From Glaciecola sp964195425 (GTDB lineage: Bacteria > Pseudomonadota > Gammaproteobacteria > Enterobacterales > Alteromonadaceae), in the NCBI GenBank assembly GCA_964195425.1, contig CAXMOM010000058.1:1-64000 (forward strand): a stretch of DNA of 64,000 nt, in the 5' to 3' direction. How positions within the stretch are numbered: the stretch's first letter is position 1; the number at the start of each line of letters is the position of its first letter. Both the position numbers and the translations under genes were made by a program. The notes under the pieces were generated by a model. It searched no databases. It saw nothing but the letters and a program-made list of their open reading frames with translations, and was not told the origin of the DNA. This document shows positions 51,205-60,467 of the stretch, piece after piece.

Positions 51205-54200
51205 TTACTCGCTATCAAAAAGTGCTGACGCATCAAAATCAACCACAATTCTATTGATACTCCCGGTCCGCTTAAACAAGGCGCTGGCTTGCTCAGCATC
51301 TATATTTAGGGCATCAATACAACAGTCTTCACCTTCATTATAAATAATCGTAACCGTATTTAGACTTGAACTATTTACCTTATATACAACTGGCACTTGG
51401 CACCATGTAAAGGCCAGTTGATTAGGCTTAATGGGCAATATTTGCCAATTTCCCGAAGTATCTAAGTATCTAAAATCGATCGCATGCGTCAAAAACTCTT
51501 GCTTTCTTAGCAATGCTGGGGCGAACGAAACCGCACCCTTATTGACAATAAGGCCTAACTCTATAAAGCGTGCTATCAATTCTTCTTTTACTTGTCCTGT
51601 CATACCTGGTTGTTGTGCACCAGCATGCTTAGGCGTATGAGAATATGGGTCTGCAGGGAAAGCACCATATTCTTCTGGCGTTTTATTAAACCCAATTCCG
51701 TCTCTTACTTTGTAGTAGAGATGACCAAGCTGTTGAACTGAGCTAGGGCTTGTATCATTTAACAAAGCAACCTGGAAGTTTTCGCCCACAGCCAGTAAGA
51801 GTTTTGAGACCATATGCCAATAAACACAGCCAAGCCCTTCAAACCCAAACATGCCGCCAGAGCGACCAGTAAACGCTAAATGATTGAAAGTAGCTTCATA
51901 CAAATCAAAAATAAGTGCTTGGTCTTTTATTAAGGCGGGGTATTTCTGGATTTGGGCTTCTATTCTAGTGCCTAAATCGCCTTTATTGCCAATATCAGCA
52001 TGAAATCTGATATTGGACTCAGCATCTATACTCACAATACTATCTTCTTCATCAGATAGCATACGTTTAAGGCTATCTATGCCATCAATCTGTTGACTCG
52101 ACAAACAATTCTTTTCCATAAAGGCAGTTTGCTTTCTATCTGGATACAGCATAAACGTGTTTTGATCTGCCCTGTAAACATCACTCTTAAACAAAGCATT
52201 TATCACCTCAATAACTTCTTCTGGGTTCATTTTACCAGACGTTAACGCAGCAACCTGACCTTCTAGCATCGGATACAAATAGTTAATGTTTGCACCGTGT
52301 GCACTTAAGTCTAATAAGTTGTAAGCATGATACAGACCATCTTCACGTTTATTAGTAGAAATGGTGTGGTCAATGGCAACTAAAGCCTGTTCAAACAAAG
52401 CCAAAATAGAGTCCATATTGCAGCTAGATTGTCCACTGAAGCCTTCTTGCTCATAAACTTTCACACGAAATTTACTTGAGGCCTGACCCAAAGATGTTAA
52501 CGAGGCTAGGCGAAGCTCGGCCGATACTTTTTCACCATCTAATTGAGGCGTTAATTCGTTTAAAGCATCTACAGTTTCTGTTAACCAAGTAGCAACTTCA
52601 CTTGAAAGGTTAACCTTGCCATCATGACTAGCAAAAAGGTCTTGCACAAATAACACATAGCGACGCATATAGTTTAGTGTGACCATAGAAAGGCCTTGGC
52701 CAACTAATGCGTTGTTCGCGTCGTTCCATTCGGGCCGCTGCGTGTTTAGCCAAATACCGCCATCTATAACTAAGTTGCCTAATTTAGCTAATAAAGGTAC
52801 TAGTAATTTTTCAAGCAGGCTAACCTGATAAACCTCATCGTTACCATTTAGCATTAACTTGCCATCGGCGCCCATTTTAGCTACCCGATTTTCTATTTTT
52901 TCCGACAAGGCTTCATCATAATCAACCGTGCTTTTCGCGTCTTTTACTACATCTTCGAAAGGTTTGATTTTGTATGGCACGTTGGCATAACAATAACTTT
53001 CGCTTAGGAGTAGCTGTGATAGTTTTTGCGGATGAAATTGCTTTGACACCTCTAGTAGCTTAAGCAAGTAAATAATTTGATGATCGCCCCAATACCCGAT
53101 GTAACTCCATGGGTCGTCGGGCTCTTCTACTTCCCAATCAATACCGTCTTTGGTAATTCTATAAGGGTTGTAACCATCAAATGTAGAGGCGTTTACAAAT
53201 TTTGCAATCATGCCTTCAATAAATTCAGGATAACTGTAGGCCAATGCCTCCCAGTTTTGGAAGATGTCGCGCCAATTCCCTTGATAAGTTAACAATGGCT
53301 GGTTTTGTTCGTCTTTTAGCTTTATTACAAACTGATTCCAAGGACGGCTAGGATCGCCATGACGACGGCCAAAATAAATCGGTAAATATTCTTGTGCTAA
53401 ACGGGCAAATTGTGGATCGTTTAAACCCTCAACTTGCGTCATCAATTCAGACAATAAAAATTGGTCAGGCAGGCCACTCATAAAGGTGCTGTTTCGTTCA
53501 TAAACCTTGGCATTAAATTGCTTAACGCTGGCCATAAAATCTTGTTTGTTAATACGATATTGATCACTGAAAATACCGCCTCTTAGCACGTTAAACAGAG
53601 TGTTGGCATAATGATGCACACCAACAGACTCCTCATTTACAAGCTGGAAACCGTCTGCACTTGCCAGAATAGCCGCTAGCTCATCGTCACCTTCTGAGAT
53701 AGAGTGTTGAATATTGCTTAATAACTCACTTTTTGCCTCAAGTGCTTTACTCAATTCAGTAATGTCAGACTGGGTTTTTTCAAGATCAGCGACTATGTAC
53801 CAAACCTGCGTTTGTTGCGCCGCCAGATGCAAAGAGGTTTTAAGTAGATAAGCACCTCTTACACCGCGGGTTGTGCTTTGTATTGCGACTTCTCTGCCTT
53901 GCTTAAACTGACTCAGGACTTTACTTGATAAAATAACTTCAGGGCTATCTAGTCCTATCGAAAATACGGTTGTAGCACGCAATGATTCACAAGGCTCGGC
54001 ACGATCCGTAATAGCTGAATATAGTGTATAAAGCGCTAGCCCATTTGCCGAATCAACTTCTGTCCATTTGTAGGCATCAACTAAGTTACTTGACACCGTT
54101 TGGGTAAACTTCGGCGTACCTGCGGGCAATACATTTTGAATACCATCTATCAATTCTATATCCACTTGCGCATCAGAATGATTGATAATTTCGCTGCTAC

Positions 54201-54666
54201 GAACAAAGCCATATTTGTCGCTAGACTGCCAAGAATATCTATATGTCAGGCCTAAACTTTTGTTTACTTCTTCGAAGTAAACTTTGTTACCCAAGGTATT
54301 CTTATAAACATTGCACTCAATGATGTAAATTCCAACATGTTCGAGGTTAAAGGGTTCCCAATTAACAATCTTATCGCCGTAGGTAGTGCGTATAATTGTT
54401 TTGCTGCCGGTATTTAGTGCATCATCGTAAATTTTATCTACACACTCATAGGGGAAAAGAGCCGTATCAGGCGAAACTCTTCCCGCGGTTAGTGCACCGT
54501 TTGAAGAAATAAATAGCCAGTGATCGCTATTTGATATGACACTTATAAAAAACGGGTCCATTCGGTCGACATTTTTAATCGCATAATATCGCTCGTTGTT
54601 AATAGTGACGAACTCACCAGTAATCATTGGCTCAGGCTGTGCCTGTTTAGATGTCTGTGTTTGCAT
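51205..54666 (-). CDS. Large GH94/149/161-like protein, possible glycan phosphorylase
   Basis: This is a 1153-residue protein with no signal peptide. The N-terminal part (about 1-330) is beta-rich, with segments SSNGALTAGRV and ALFPYECVDKIYD, like the super-sandwich domain of GH-Q clan phosphorylases. A helical (alpha/alpha)6-type body follows, with YQGNWRDIFQNWEALAYSYP and EWNDANNALVGQGLSM; Asp649 in EWNDAN is where GH94 enzymes place the catalytic Asp of GDWND. I cannot name the family with certainty; an oligosaccharide phosphorylase such as a beta-glucan phosphorylase is the leading guess. A 278-base gap separates it from the kinase gene on the same strand. Confidence 0.5.
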   Translation of the reverse strand: MQTQTSKQAQPEPMITGEFVTINNERYYAIKNVDRMDPFFISVISNSDHWLFISSNGALTAGRVSPDTALFPYECVDKIYDDALNTGSKTIIRTTYGDKIVNWEPFNLEHVGIYIIECNVYKNTLGNKVYFEEVNKSLGLTYRYSWQSSDKYGFVRSSEIINHSDAQVDIELIDGIQNVLPAGTPKFTQTVSSNLVDAYKWTEVDSANGLALYTLYSAITDRAEPCESLRATTVFSIGLDSPEVILSSKVLSQFKQGREVAIQSTTRGVRGAYLLKTSLHLAAQQTQVWYIVADLEKTQSDITELSKALEAKSELLSNIQHSISEGDDELAAILASADGFQLVNEESVGVHHYANTLFNVLRGGIFSDQYRINKQDFMASVKQFNAKVYERNSTFMSGLPDQFLLSELMTQVEGLNDPQFARLAQEYLPIYFGRRHGDPSRPWNQFVIKLKDEQNQPLLTYQGNWRDIFQNWEALAYSYPEFIEGMIAKFVNASTFDGYNPYRITKDGIDWEVEEPDDPWSYIGYWGDHQIIYLLKLLEVSKQFHPQKLSQLLLSESYCYANVPYKIKPFEDVVKDAKSTVDYDEALSEKIENRVAKMGADGKLMLNGNDEVYQVSLLEKLLVPLLAKLGNLVIDGGIWLNTQRPEWNDANNALVGQGLSMVTLNYMRRYVLFVQDLFASHDGKVNLSSEVATWLTETVDALNELTPQLDGEKVSAELRLASLTSLGQASSKFRVKVYEQEGFSGQSSCNMDSILALFEQALVAIDHTISTNKREDGLYHAYNLLDLSAHGANINYLYPMLEGQVAALTSGKMNPEEVIEVINALFKSDVYRADQNTFMLYPDRKQTAFMEKNCLSSQQIDGIDSLKRMLSDEEDSIVSIDAESNIRFHADIGNKGDLGTRIEAQIQKYPALIKDQALIFDLYEATFNHLAFTGRSGGMFGFEGLGCVYWHMVSKLLLAVGENFQVALLNDTSPSSVQQLGHLYYKVRDGIGFNKTPEEYGAFPADPYSHTPKHAGAQQPGMTGQVKEELIARFIELGLIVNKGAVSFAPALLRKQEFLTHAIDFRYLDTSGNWQILPIKPNQLAFTWCQVPVVYKVNSSSLNTVTIIYNEGEDCCIDALNIDAEQASALFKRTGSINRIVVDFDASALFDSE

Positions 54667-54944
54667 ATAAAATTCTCTTTAGTGTGCTTTTATTGAGACC
54701 TGCACGACAGGTTATTATACTCACCTGTTTACGCTTTATTTTATTTTTTATTGTCCCTTCTAACCAGTCACTTTAGAACACAGCCAAACATACGCAATTA
54801 AAAGTCGATTAAGTGGACTATTAATACGACCAGTTAGGCGAATATGTTGTTCTATAAGAATATTAACTGTATAAAATTCTTATCAAAAAAGTCGATGGCA
54901 AACTGAATTTGTCGCTACACAAGTGCAAGTAAAAATGAGCTTAC

Positions 54945-56780
54945 CTAAACTACGTAGGGGTTTCTTGGATAAAAACGAGTAGGTAAGGCATGTTGTAATT
55001 TAAAAAATCGTGTGTCTTTATAGGGCAGTTTCATAAAGCCAGAAATACCTAAGCCAGCAATAGTGGGAATAAAAGTGATTATTTCTTCAAGCAATGCTCT
55101 AAATGCCTGTTCTTTAGAGTGGTCAAGAAGCGTACAGTAGCTATGGATTTTCAAATGCATTGGCAATGCCTCAAATATTATACAACCGGTATGATGGATA
55201 TCGTTTAGCAAGCGAAGTCTTACCAAAAGACCACTGGGAAGTTTTAAAAGTTCATCCGGATCTTCGCCATCTTCAAAGTAAGAGTGCATACGTGACTGGT
55301 CCTCACTTATAGACACTTTACTCAATTCATAAGGAATCAGCATATCTTGTTTGGGAATAAACTTGGCTTTTTCATTGCGACGTTCAACATGTAAGGTATT
55401 TTTGGCATTAAACATACACGATTTAAACACACCTTGACCGTCAATCGCTCGGGCGAGATTTATCATGTTGTCTACACTGCGGTCGAATGAGTATTGCATA
55501 GTCGGGTCGTAAAGCTTTAACGATGAATCGACATATATGCCCTCTTGTTGCCATCGAATCGCTAAGCCGCCTACCACAGGGTACTTTCCTAAACGGCTCA
55601 CCGCCGATATAAAGGCTTTTTCAGTCTCGCCCATACCGTGTAAATAGTTTTTGTAATAACGCTCAAATTGGGCATCGTCAATATAATTTAAATTAGCATT
55701 GTCGAAACCTGCCTGATCCCGTAAAAATGATTTACGTGAACTATAAACAACGGTTTCAATGTCTTTCGTAGTTTGACTAATCCATGTTGGCAATAAACAA
55801 ATGCTGTTGTCTTTTACATCTTTTACAACAAGTCGCTTAAAGTGGTGATAATTCTTGAACAAATAGTCGCCGCCCGTTAAGCGGGTTTTATGATCGTCGC
55901 TTAATAGCGCTTCTAAGCATTCAGCTAGTGCTTGGGGTAAGCCCAAAGAGGTCGGTTTAATAACATGACGACCAAAGCGCGATGACTGACCCGAAGCTAA
56001 GGCGTAAATAGTAGAGGCTAAACCTTGTTCATCAAAACGAGGAGAAGATAACTTTCCGTTTAACTGGTCTTCGCCTATAAAATATACGTCGCCTAAACGG
56101 GCGTTAGTCTGCTGCATGTCGCCCGACATTAGGTCCATCACATTATTACCAACATGCTGGCCCTGATTATCAAGCTGTGCAAATACAGACGAACCCCAGT
56201 CAATCAACATTAAGGTTTGCGCGTCGTTGTCCCACACTACATTAGAAGGTTTTACGTCGCCATGTACTATCGGCTTCAATACCGGCTCATTTCCGCCGTT
56301 TACAGAAAAACCGCGCAGGCTTACCAACACATCACATAAACAAGTTAAAATATGTATTATGGTAGAAATAGGAAGTGGCCCTTGCTTTAAAGAAAACTGT
56401 TCTAAATCTTCACCTGGCGCACGCTTCATGGCTAAAATAGATTGACGTTTAATTTTTTGAAAGGCGATAACTTCGGGAATATTCGGATGAATCAAGAGAC
56501 CTTGCATATATGCCTCTTCTTCAAATCTATCTTGCACATGCTGGGGTAAGGTTACTTTAGAGAATTTAAATACCCGCTCTTCCCCTAACGCTGACTTCCC
56601 CGCAAACGCAAAGCCGAATGCGCCCTTGCCAATTAACTCAACGTTGTAGTAGCCCAATTTTTCGAGCTGTCTTTCGCATAAAGCAAACCAGTTCTTTAAT
56701 TTTTTAGCATCTTTATGCGAGAGCAAATATACCGATTGGTCATCGGGAATATAAAAATGCTTAAGCGTGAGTTCTTTCAT
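54945..56780 (-). CDS. Hanks-type Ser/Thr protein kinase with an uncharacterised C-terminal domain
   Basis: The first 300 residues are a eukaryotic-type kinase: the glycine loop IGKGAFGFAFAG (50-61), the ATP lysine Lys72 in VFKFSK, HGDVKPSN (173-180) with catalytic Asp175, and Asp194 in LIDWGSS, where the usual DFG is DWG. Residues about 300-611 have no recognised domain, no transmembrane helix and no PASTA or sensor repeats. The protein is probably cytoplasmic. The gene following on the same strand encodes the large phosphorylase-like protein, so the kinase may regulate that pathway. Such kinases are uncommon in core gammaproteobacterial genomes. Confidence 0.8.
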   Translation of the reverse strand: MKELTLKHFYIPDDQSVYLLSHKDAKKLKNWFALCERQLEKLGYYNVELIGKGAFGFAFAGKSALGEERVFKFSKVTLPQHVQDRFEEEAYMQGLLIHPNIPEVIAFQKIKRQSILAMKRAPGEDLEQFSLKQGPLPISTIIHILTCLCDVLVSLRGFSVNGGNEPVLKPIVHGDVKPSNVVWDNDAQTLMLIDWGSSVFAQLDNQGQHVGNNVMDLMSGDMQQTNARLGDVYFIGEDQLNGKLSSPRFDEQGLASTIYALASGQSSRFGRHVIKPTSLGLPQALAECLEALLSDDHKTRLTGGDYLFKNYHHFKRLVVKDVKDNSICLLPTWISQTTKDIETVVYSSRKSFLRDQAGFDNANLNYIDDAQFERYYKNYLHGMGETEKAFISAVSRLGKYPVVGGLAIRWQQEGIYVDSSLKLYDPTMQYSFDRSVDNMINLARAIDGQGVFKSCMFNAKNTLHVERRNEKAKFIPKQDMLIPYELSKVSISEDQSRMHSYFEDGEDPDELLKLPSGLLVRLRLLNDIHHTGCIIFEALPMHLKIHSYCTLLDHSKEQAFRALLEEIITFIPTIAGLGISGFMKLPYKDTRFFKLQHALPTRFYPRNPYVV

Positions 56781-56870
56781 TTCGTAAGTGGCCTCGCATT
56801 AAGTGCAACTCGTTAACCCAAGCATATATTTCGCGGTTTCCATCATAGAAAAGGCATTAAATAAGCGACA

Positions 56871-57788
56871 TTATGGCGGCGGCACTAACATAGACACACG
56901 CGACAGGTCATTAACATTGCCTTGCATATTATTTTGCAAATATTCTAGCGCTGTTTTTAAGCTCTCATCTAGTTGCCAGGGCGGATTAAATATCACCATG
57001 CCAGAGCCATACATGCCGATGTCTTGGGAAGGCGCTTGATGAGCAAAATGAATATCTAGAAGCCCTACTTTGTGTTTGCTGGCAAGTGCTGTAAACGAGT
57101 CAAGCATATCTTCACTTAAACCATGCTTTGGACTCGGGACTATCTCACCGCTTATTCTGTCAATTCGCTGCGGCGATAACAGTGGATACCATATGCAGTA
57201 TATTCCATTTTGCCACTTTGTTAGTGCTTTAGTCATCGATTCTACAAGCTGCTCATACTCCGAAGCTTTTTCATATGGCGGGTCTATTAGCACAAGCCCT
57301 CGGTTTGGCTTTGGTGGAGTAATTGCTTTTAGTAGTTCAAGGCCATCTCTATGGTGACAATGAAAATCTGTATGCCTTGTCCACTGTTTTAAGTCATCAA
57401 ATGCACCAGGATGAAGCTCACTCAGCTGCAAATTAGCCGAAGAGAAAAAATCCACCTCATAGCCCTTTTCTTTTACTAATAACTCGAGCATATCCCACAC
57501 AACTAGTGGGGAACCTGGATAAATCGATTTAGCAATATAAGGCTCGATAACACGTATGTAATCGGCAATTTCAGGAGGTGTTTGTGCTGTTATATGTAAA
57601 GACAATGCGGCCACTTCGTCGTGATGGCTCTGACCTTCAATTTCATAACAACCATTGCCCGCATGTGTATCTAAGTAAAAAAACGGCTTTGCTTTTAACG
57701 TTAAAGCTCGAATAAGTAAGCAAAGGGTTGCATGCTTAAGTACGTCGGCATGATTACCTGCATGAAATGCGTGTTGATAACTTAGCAA
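56871..57788 (-). CDS. rlmJ: 23S rRNA (adenine2030-N6)-methyltransferase RlmJ
   Basis: RlmJ methylates A2030 of 23S rRNA. The N-terminus MLSYQHAFHAGNHADVLKHA is diagnostic, followed by YLDTHAGNGCYE (SAM binding) and the catalytic DPPYE of N6-adenine methyltransferases. At 305 residues it is about 25 longer than E. coli RlmJ, mostly at the C-terminus. It lies between the kinase gene and bkdB on the same strand. Confidence 0.94.
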   Translation of the reverse strand: MLSYQHAFHAGNHADVLKHATLCLLIRALTLKAKPFFYLDTHAGNGCYEIEGQSHHDEVAALSLHITAQTPPEIADYIRVIEPYIAKSIYPGSPLVVWDMLELLVKEKGYEVDFFSSANLQLSELHPGAFDDLKQWTRHTDFHCHHRDGLELLKAITPPKPNRGLVLIDPPYEKASEYEQLVESMTKALTKWQNGIYCIWYPLLSPQRIDRISGEIVPSPKHGLSEDMLDSFTALASKHKVGLLDIHFAHQAPSQDIGMYGSGMVIFNPPWQLDESLKTALEYLQNNMQGNVNDLSRVSMLVPPP

Positions 57789-57818
57789 TGGTTACTCCAT
57801 AAATAAAACCTAAACAAA

Positions 57819-59474
57819 CTACCGCAAGTGTACTAACATTATTTCAGGATGACATAAATAATCCATCCACAAATTATTGAATTTCACCATGGTAGCGCCA
57901 TCAATTACGCGATGGTCTCCTGACCAATTTACCATCATAATGCTGCTTGCGAATACTTCGCCATTTTCAGTAAACCTAGGTAACTTTTGAGTTTTGCCCA
58001 AAGCAACTATTGCAACATCGGGTTTATTAATCACAGGCGTGGCGGTAATTCCGCCTAGAGCGCCAATATTTGAAACACTAATAGACCCGTTTGAAAGCTC
58101 TGCGTTTGTTAATTTACCTACGCGTGCTCTTTCAATAATACCATTAAGCTGCTGGGCAATATCGAACAACGATAGTGTTTCTACATTTTTGATATTGGGC
58201 ACTAGCAAACCTATTTTTGAATCGACCGCAATGCCAATATTGTGCGCACTCAAATACGTGAGTTCAGTTCCCGCTTCGTTTAATCGGCTGTTTAATACCG
58301 GAAAGGTCTTCATAGCTAAAGACAATGCCTTAATGAAAAATGGTAAGAAACTTAGTTTTACCGACTCAAGCTCAAAAACAGGTTTAAGCTTATTTCGCAG
58401 TTCAATTAGCTTGTCCATGCAAAGCTCATCAGACACCGTAAAATGCGGTATGGTGCTAACACTTGCCATCATTTGCTTGGCCATAGCAGCACTAATCCCT
58501 TTAATGCTTTCTACTCGGTCGCTGCCATGTATTGGCTGCGACGCCACTGGGGCTTGAACCAGTGCAGACGAAGTTTCAGTTTTTATAAGCCCTTGCTGAG
58601 TACCTTTACTACCAGCAATGGTCTGAATAACGTCTTGTTTTAGAACTCTGCCTTTGGGACCGGTTGCCCTAATATCGTTGAGGGAAATGCCATTTTCTTT
58701 GGCTAAACGCCTAACTGCAGGGCTAGCGATAGCTCGGCTAACCTCTATTGGCGCTTCATAATTTCCACCCTGCTTGTCACTGGATGATGAATTGTTGAGT
58801 TGCGAAGTAACGTTTTTATTGACTGGGGTTTGCTCAGAAAATTTGTCAGAGAACGACGTAGACGCATTATTGACCATGTCTTCTTCGCCCGTTTCATCTA
58901 TTGCTTGATCGAACAAAGGAGTGTGTACACCCGCAATATCGCCTTTTTGATAGTGTAACTTTACAATTTTACCGTTGTATTTAGCCGGTATTTCTACTAC
59001 GGCTTTGTCGGTCATTACTTCAACAACTACTTGATCCTCAGCAACTACATCTCCTTGAGATACGAGCCACTGCATAATTTCGCATTCAACAATACCTTCG
59101 CCAATATCGGGCAAAATAAATGATTCAATTTGTTGCATGTTTGCGGTCATTGCAGTCACTTGTGTAAGCGAGGCCGAGGGTATATTGGTTTGTAGCGAAG
59201 CAATTTCACTTGATGCTTCAGGCGCTTTAAACGACTCATCGTACGTTTGCATTGCGAATAATGGTTCGTGTACCTTCGCAATATCGCCTTCTTTATAATA
59301 TAATTTACTCACTATACCATTGTGCATAGCCGGTATTTCAACCGTTGCTTTGTCGGTCATTACTTCAGCAATGGGTTGGTCTTCTATTACAGTGTCACCT
59401 TCCGCGACTAACCATTTAAGTAACTCGCACTCAACAATGCCTTCGCCAATATCAGGTAATATAAAATCGTTCAT
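57819..59474 (-). CDS. bkdB: Branched-chain 2-oxoacid dehydrogenase E2 (dihydrolipoyl acyltransferase), two lipoyl domains
   Basis: This is the E2 core of the branched-chain 2-oxoacid dehydrogenase complex, 551 residues. Two similar lipoyl domains (about 1-78 and 116-192) carry lipoyl-lysines Lys42 and Lys157 in VMTDKA motifs. A flexible linker is followed by the E3-binding domain (SPAVRRLAKENGISLNDI, about 250-285) and the catalytic acyltransferase domain ending with the HRVIDGATMVKF motif. It sits 11 bases after the E1 beta gene. No E3 (lpd) gene follows, so the complex must share another dihydrolipoamide dehydrogenase. Confidence 0.93.
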   Translation of the reverse strand: MNDFILPDIGEGIVECELLKWLVAEGDTVIEDQPIAEVMTDKATVEIPAMHNGIVSKLYYKEGDIAKVHEPLFAMQTYDESFKAPEASSEIASLQTNIPSASLTQVTAMTANMQQIESFILPDIGEGIVECEIMQWLVSQGDVVAEDQVVVEVMTDKAVVEIPAKYNGKIVKLHYQKGDIAGVHTPLFDQAIDETGEEDMVNNASTSFSDKFSEQTPVNKNVTSQLNNSSSSDKQGGNYEAPIEVSRAIASPAVRRLAKENGISLNDIRATGPKGRVLKQDVIQTIAGSKGTQQGLIKTETSSALVQAPVASQPIHGSDRVESIKGISAAMAKQMMASVSTIPHFTVSDELCMDKLIELRNKLKPVFELESVKLSFLPFFIKALSLAMKTFPVLNSRLNEAGTELTYLSAHNIGIAVDSKIGLLVPNIKNVETLSLFDIAQQLNGIIERARVGKLTNAELSNGSISVSNIGALGGITATPVINKPDVAIVALGKTQKLPRFTENGEVFASSIMMVNWSGDHRVIDGATMVKFNNLWMDYLCHPEIMLVHLR

Positions 59475-59485
59475 GTGCGTGGGCC

Positions 59486-60463
59486 TCAGTAATCTAATGT
59501 GCGCTTAATGGCTTCGTAAGTCTTTAGATGATCAGGCATGTATTCTTTTTCATGCGCTAATGGATATGGTGTGTCTAGTCCACACACCCGTGCAATGGGT
59601 GCTTCTAAATATAAAAAGCATTCTTGCTGGACGGTAGCGGCTATTTCACTAGCGAATCCGCCCGTTAAGGGAGCTTCATGGTTAATCAGCAATCTACCTG
59701 TTTTATAAACCGACTGGCAGATTGTTTCAGCATCCCAAGGCAAAATACTTTGTAAATCTATAATTTCACACGATATACCGTCTTTTTTAGCCATTTCTGC
59801 AGCTTTTTCAATTACTTCTACCTGTGCACCCCAAGCTAGTAGGGTTATATCACTGCCATGAGCAACAATATCGGCTTTTCCCAAAGGTAACTCGTAATCA
59901 GTCTCAGGCACTTCGCCTACAGAAGCCCTATAAATCTTCTTAGGCTCCATAAACAAGACCGGATTATCGTCACGAATACTCGCAATTAACAATCCTTTGG
60001 CTTGACGTGGATTACGTGGGATAACAATTTTCATACCCGGAATATGCGCGAAAAAAGCTTCAGGAGATTGCGAGTGATAATGACCACCCGCAATACCGCC
60101 GCCATATGGCGTGCGAATAGTTAAGGTACCACAGCTAAATTGTCCACCCGAGCGATATCGCCATTTTGCAGTTTCATTCAAAATTTGGTCAAAAGCAGGG
60201 AAAATATAATCACTAAATTGGATCTCGGCAACAGGCACCGAACCTTGAGACGCTAAGCCGTTTGCAAAGCCAATGATACCCTGTTCGGTAAGCGGTGTAT
60301 TAAAACATCGCGATTTTCCAAATTTCTCTTGTAAGTTTGAGGTGGCCCTAAACACACCGCCAAAGTGACCTACATCCTCACCAAACACCATTACTTTTTC
60401 GTCGGCTTCCATTGTAGTAATAAGCGCGTTGTTAATAGCCTGTAGTAAATTCATTTTAGCCAT
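59486..60463 (-). CDS. bkdA2: Branched-chain 2-oxoacid dehydrogenase E1 beta subunit
   Basis: This is the E1 beta subunit, which pairs with E1 alpha to hold thiamine diphosphate and decarboxylate branched-chain 2-oxoacids. The frame is open to 60511, but MAKMNLLQAINNAL is the family N-terminus and AGGGAGA lies 7 bases before the ATG at 60463, giving 325 residues. Characteristic segments are VFGEDVGHFGGVF, GIAGGHYHSQSPEAFFAHIPG and PRNPRQAKGLL. It begins 4 bases after the E1 alpha gene. Confidence 0.93.
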   Translation of the reverse strand: MAKMNLLQAINNALITTMEADEKVMVFGEDVGHFGGVFRATSNLQEKFGKSRCFNTPLTEQGIIGFANGLASQGSVPVAEIQFSDYIFPAFDQILNETAKWRYRSGGQFSCGTLTIRTPYGGGIAGGHYHSQSPEAFFAHIPGMKIVIPRNPRQAKGLLIASIRDDNPVLFMEPKKIYRASVGEVPETDYELPLGKADIVAHGSDITLLAWGAQVEVIEKAAEMAKKDGISCEIIDLQSILPWDAETICQSVYKTGRLLINHEAPLTGGFASEIAATVQQECFLYLEAPIARVCGLDTPYPLAHEKEYMPDHLKTYEAIKRTLDY

Positions 60464-60467
60464 TGAC

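Noticed and set aside
57994..58557. Antisense ORF of 187 residues inside bkdB
   Set aside because: Opposite strand of a clear E2 gene; no recognisable domain and a reading-frame mirror of Ala/Val-rich coding.
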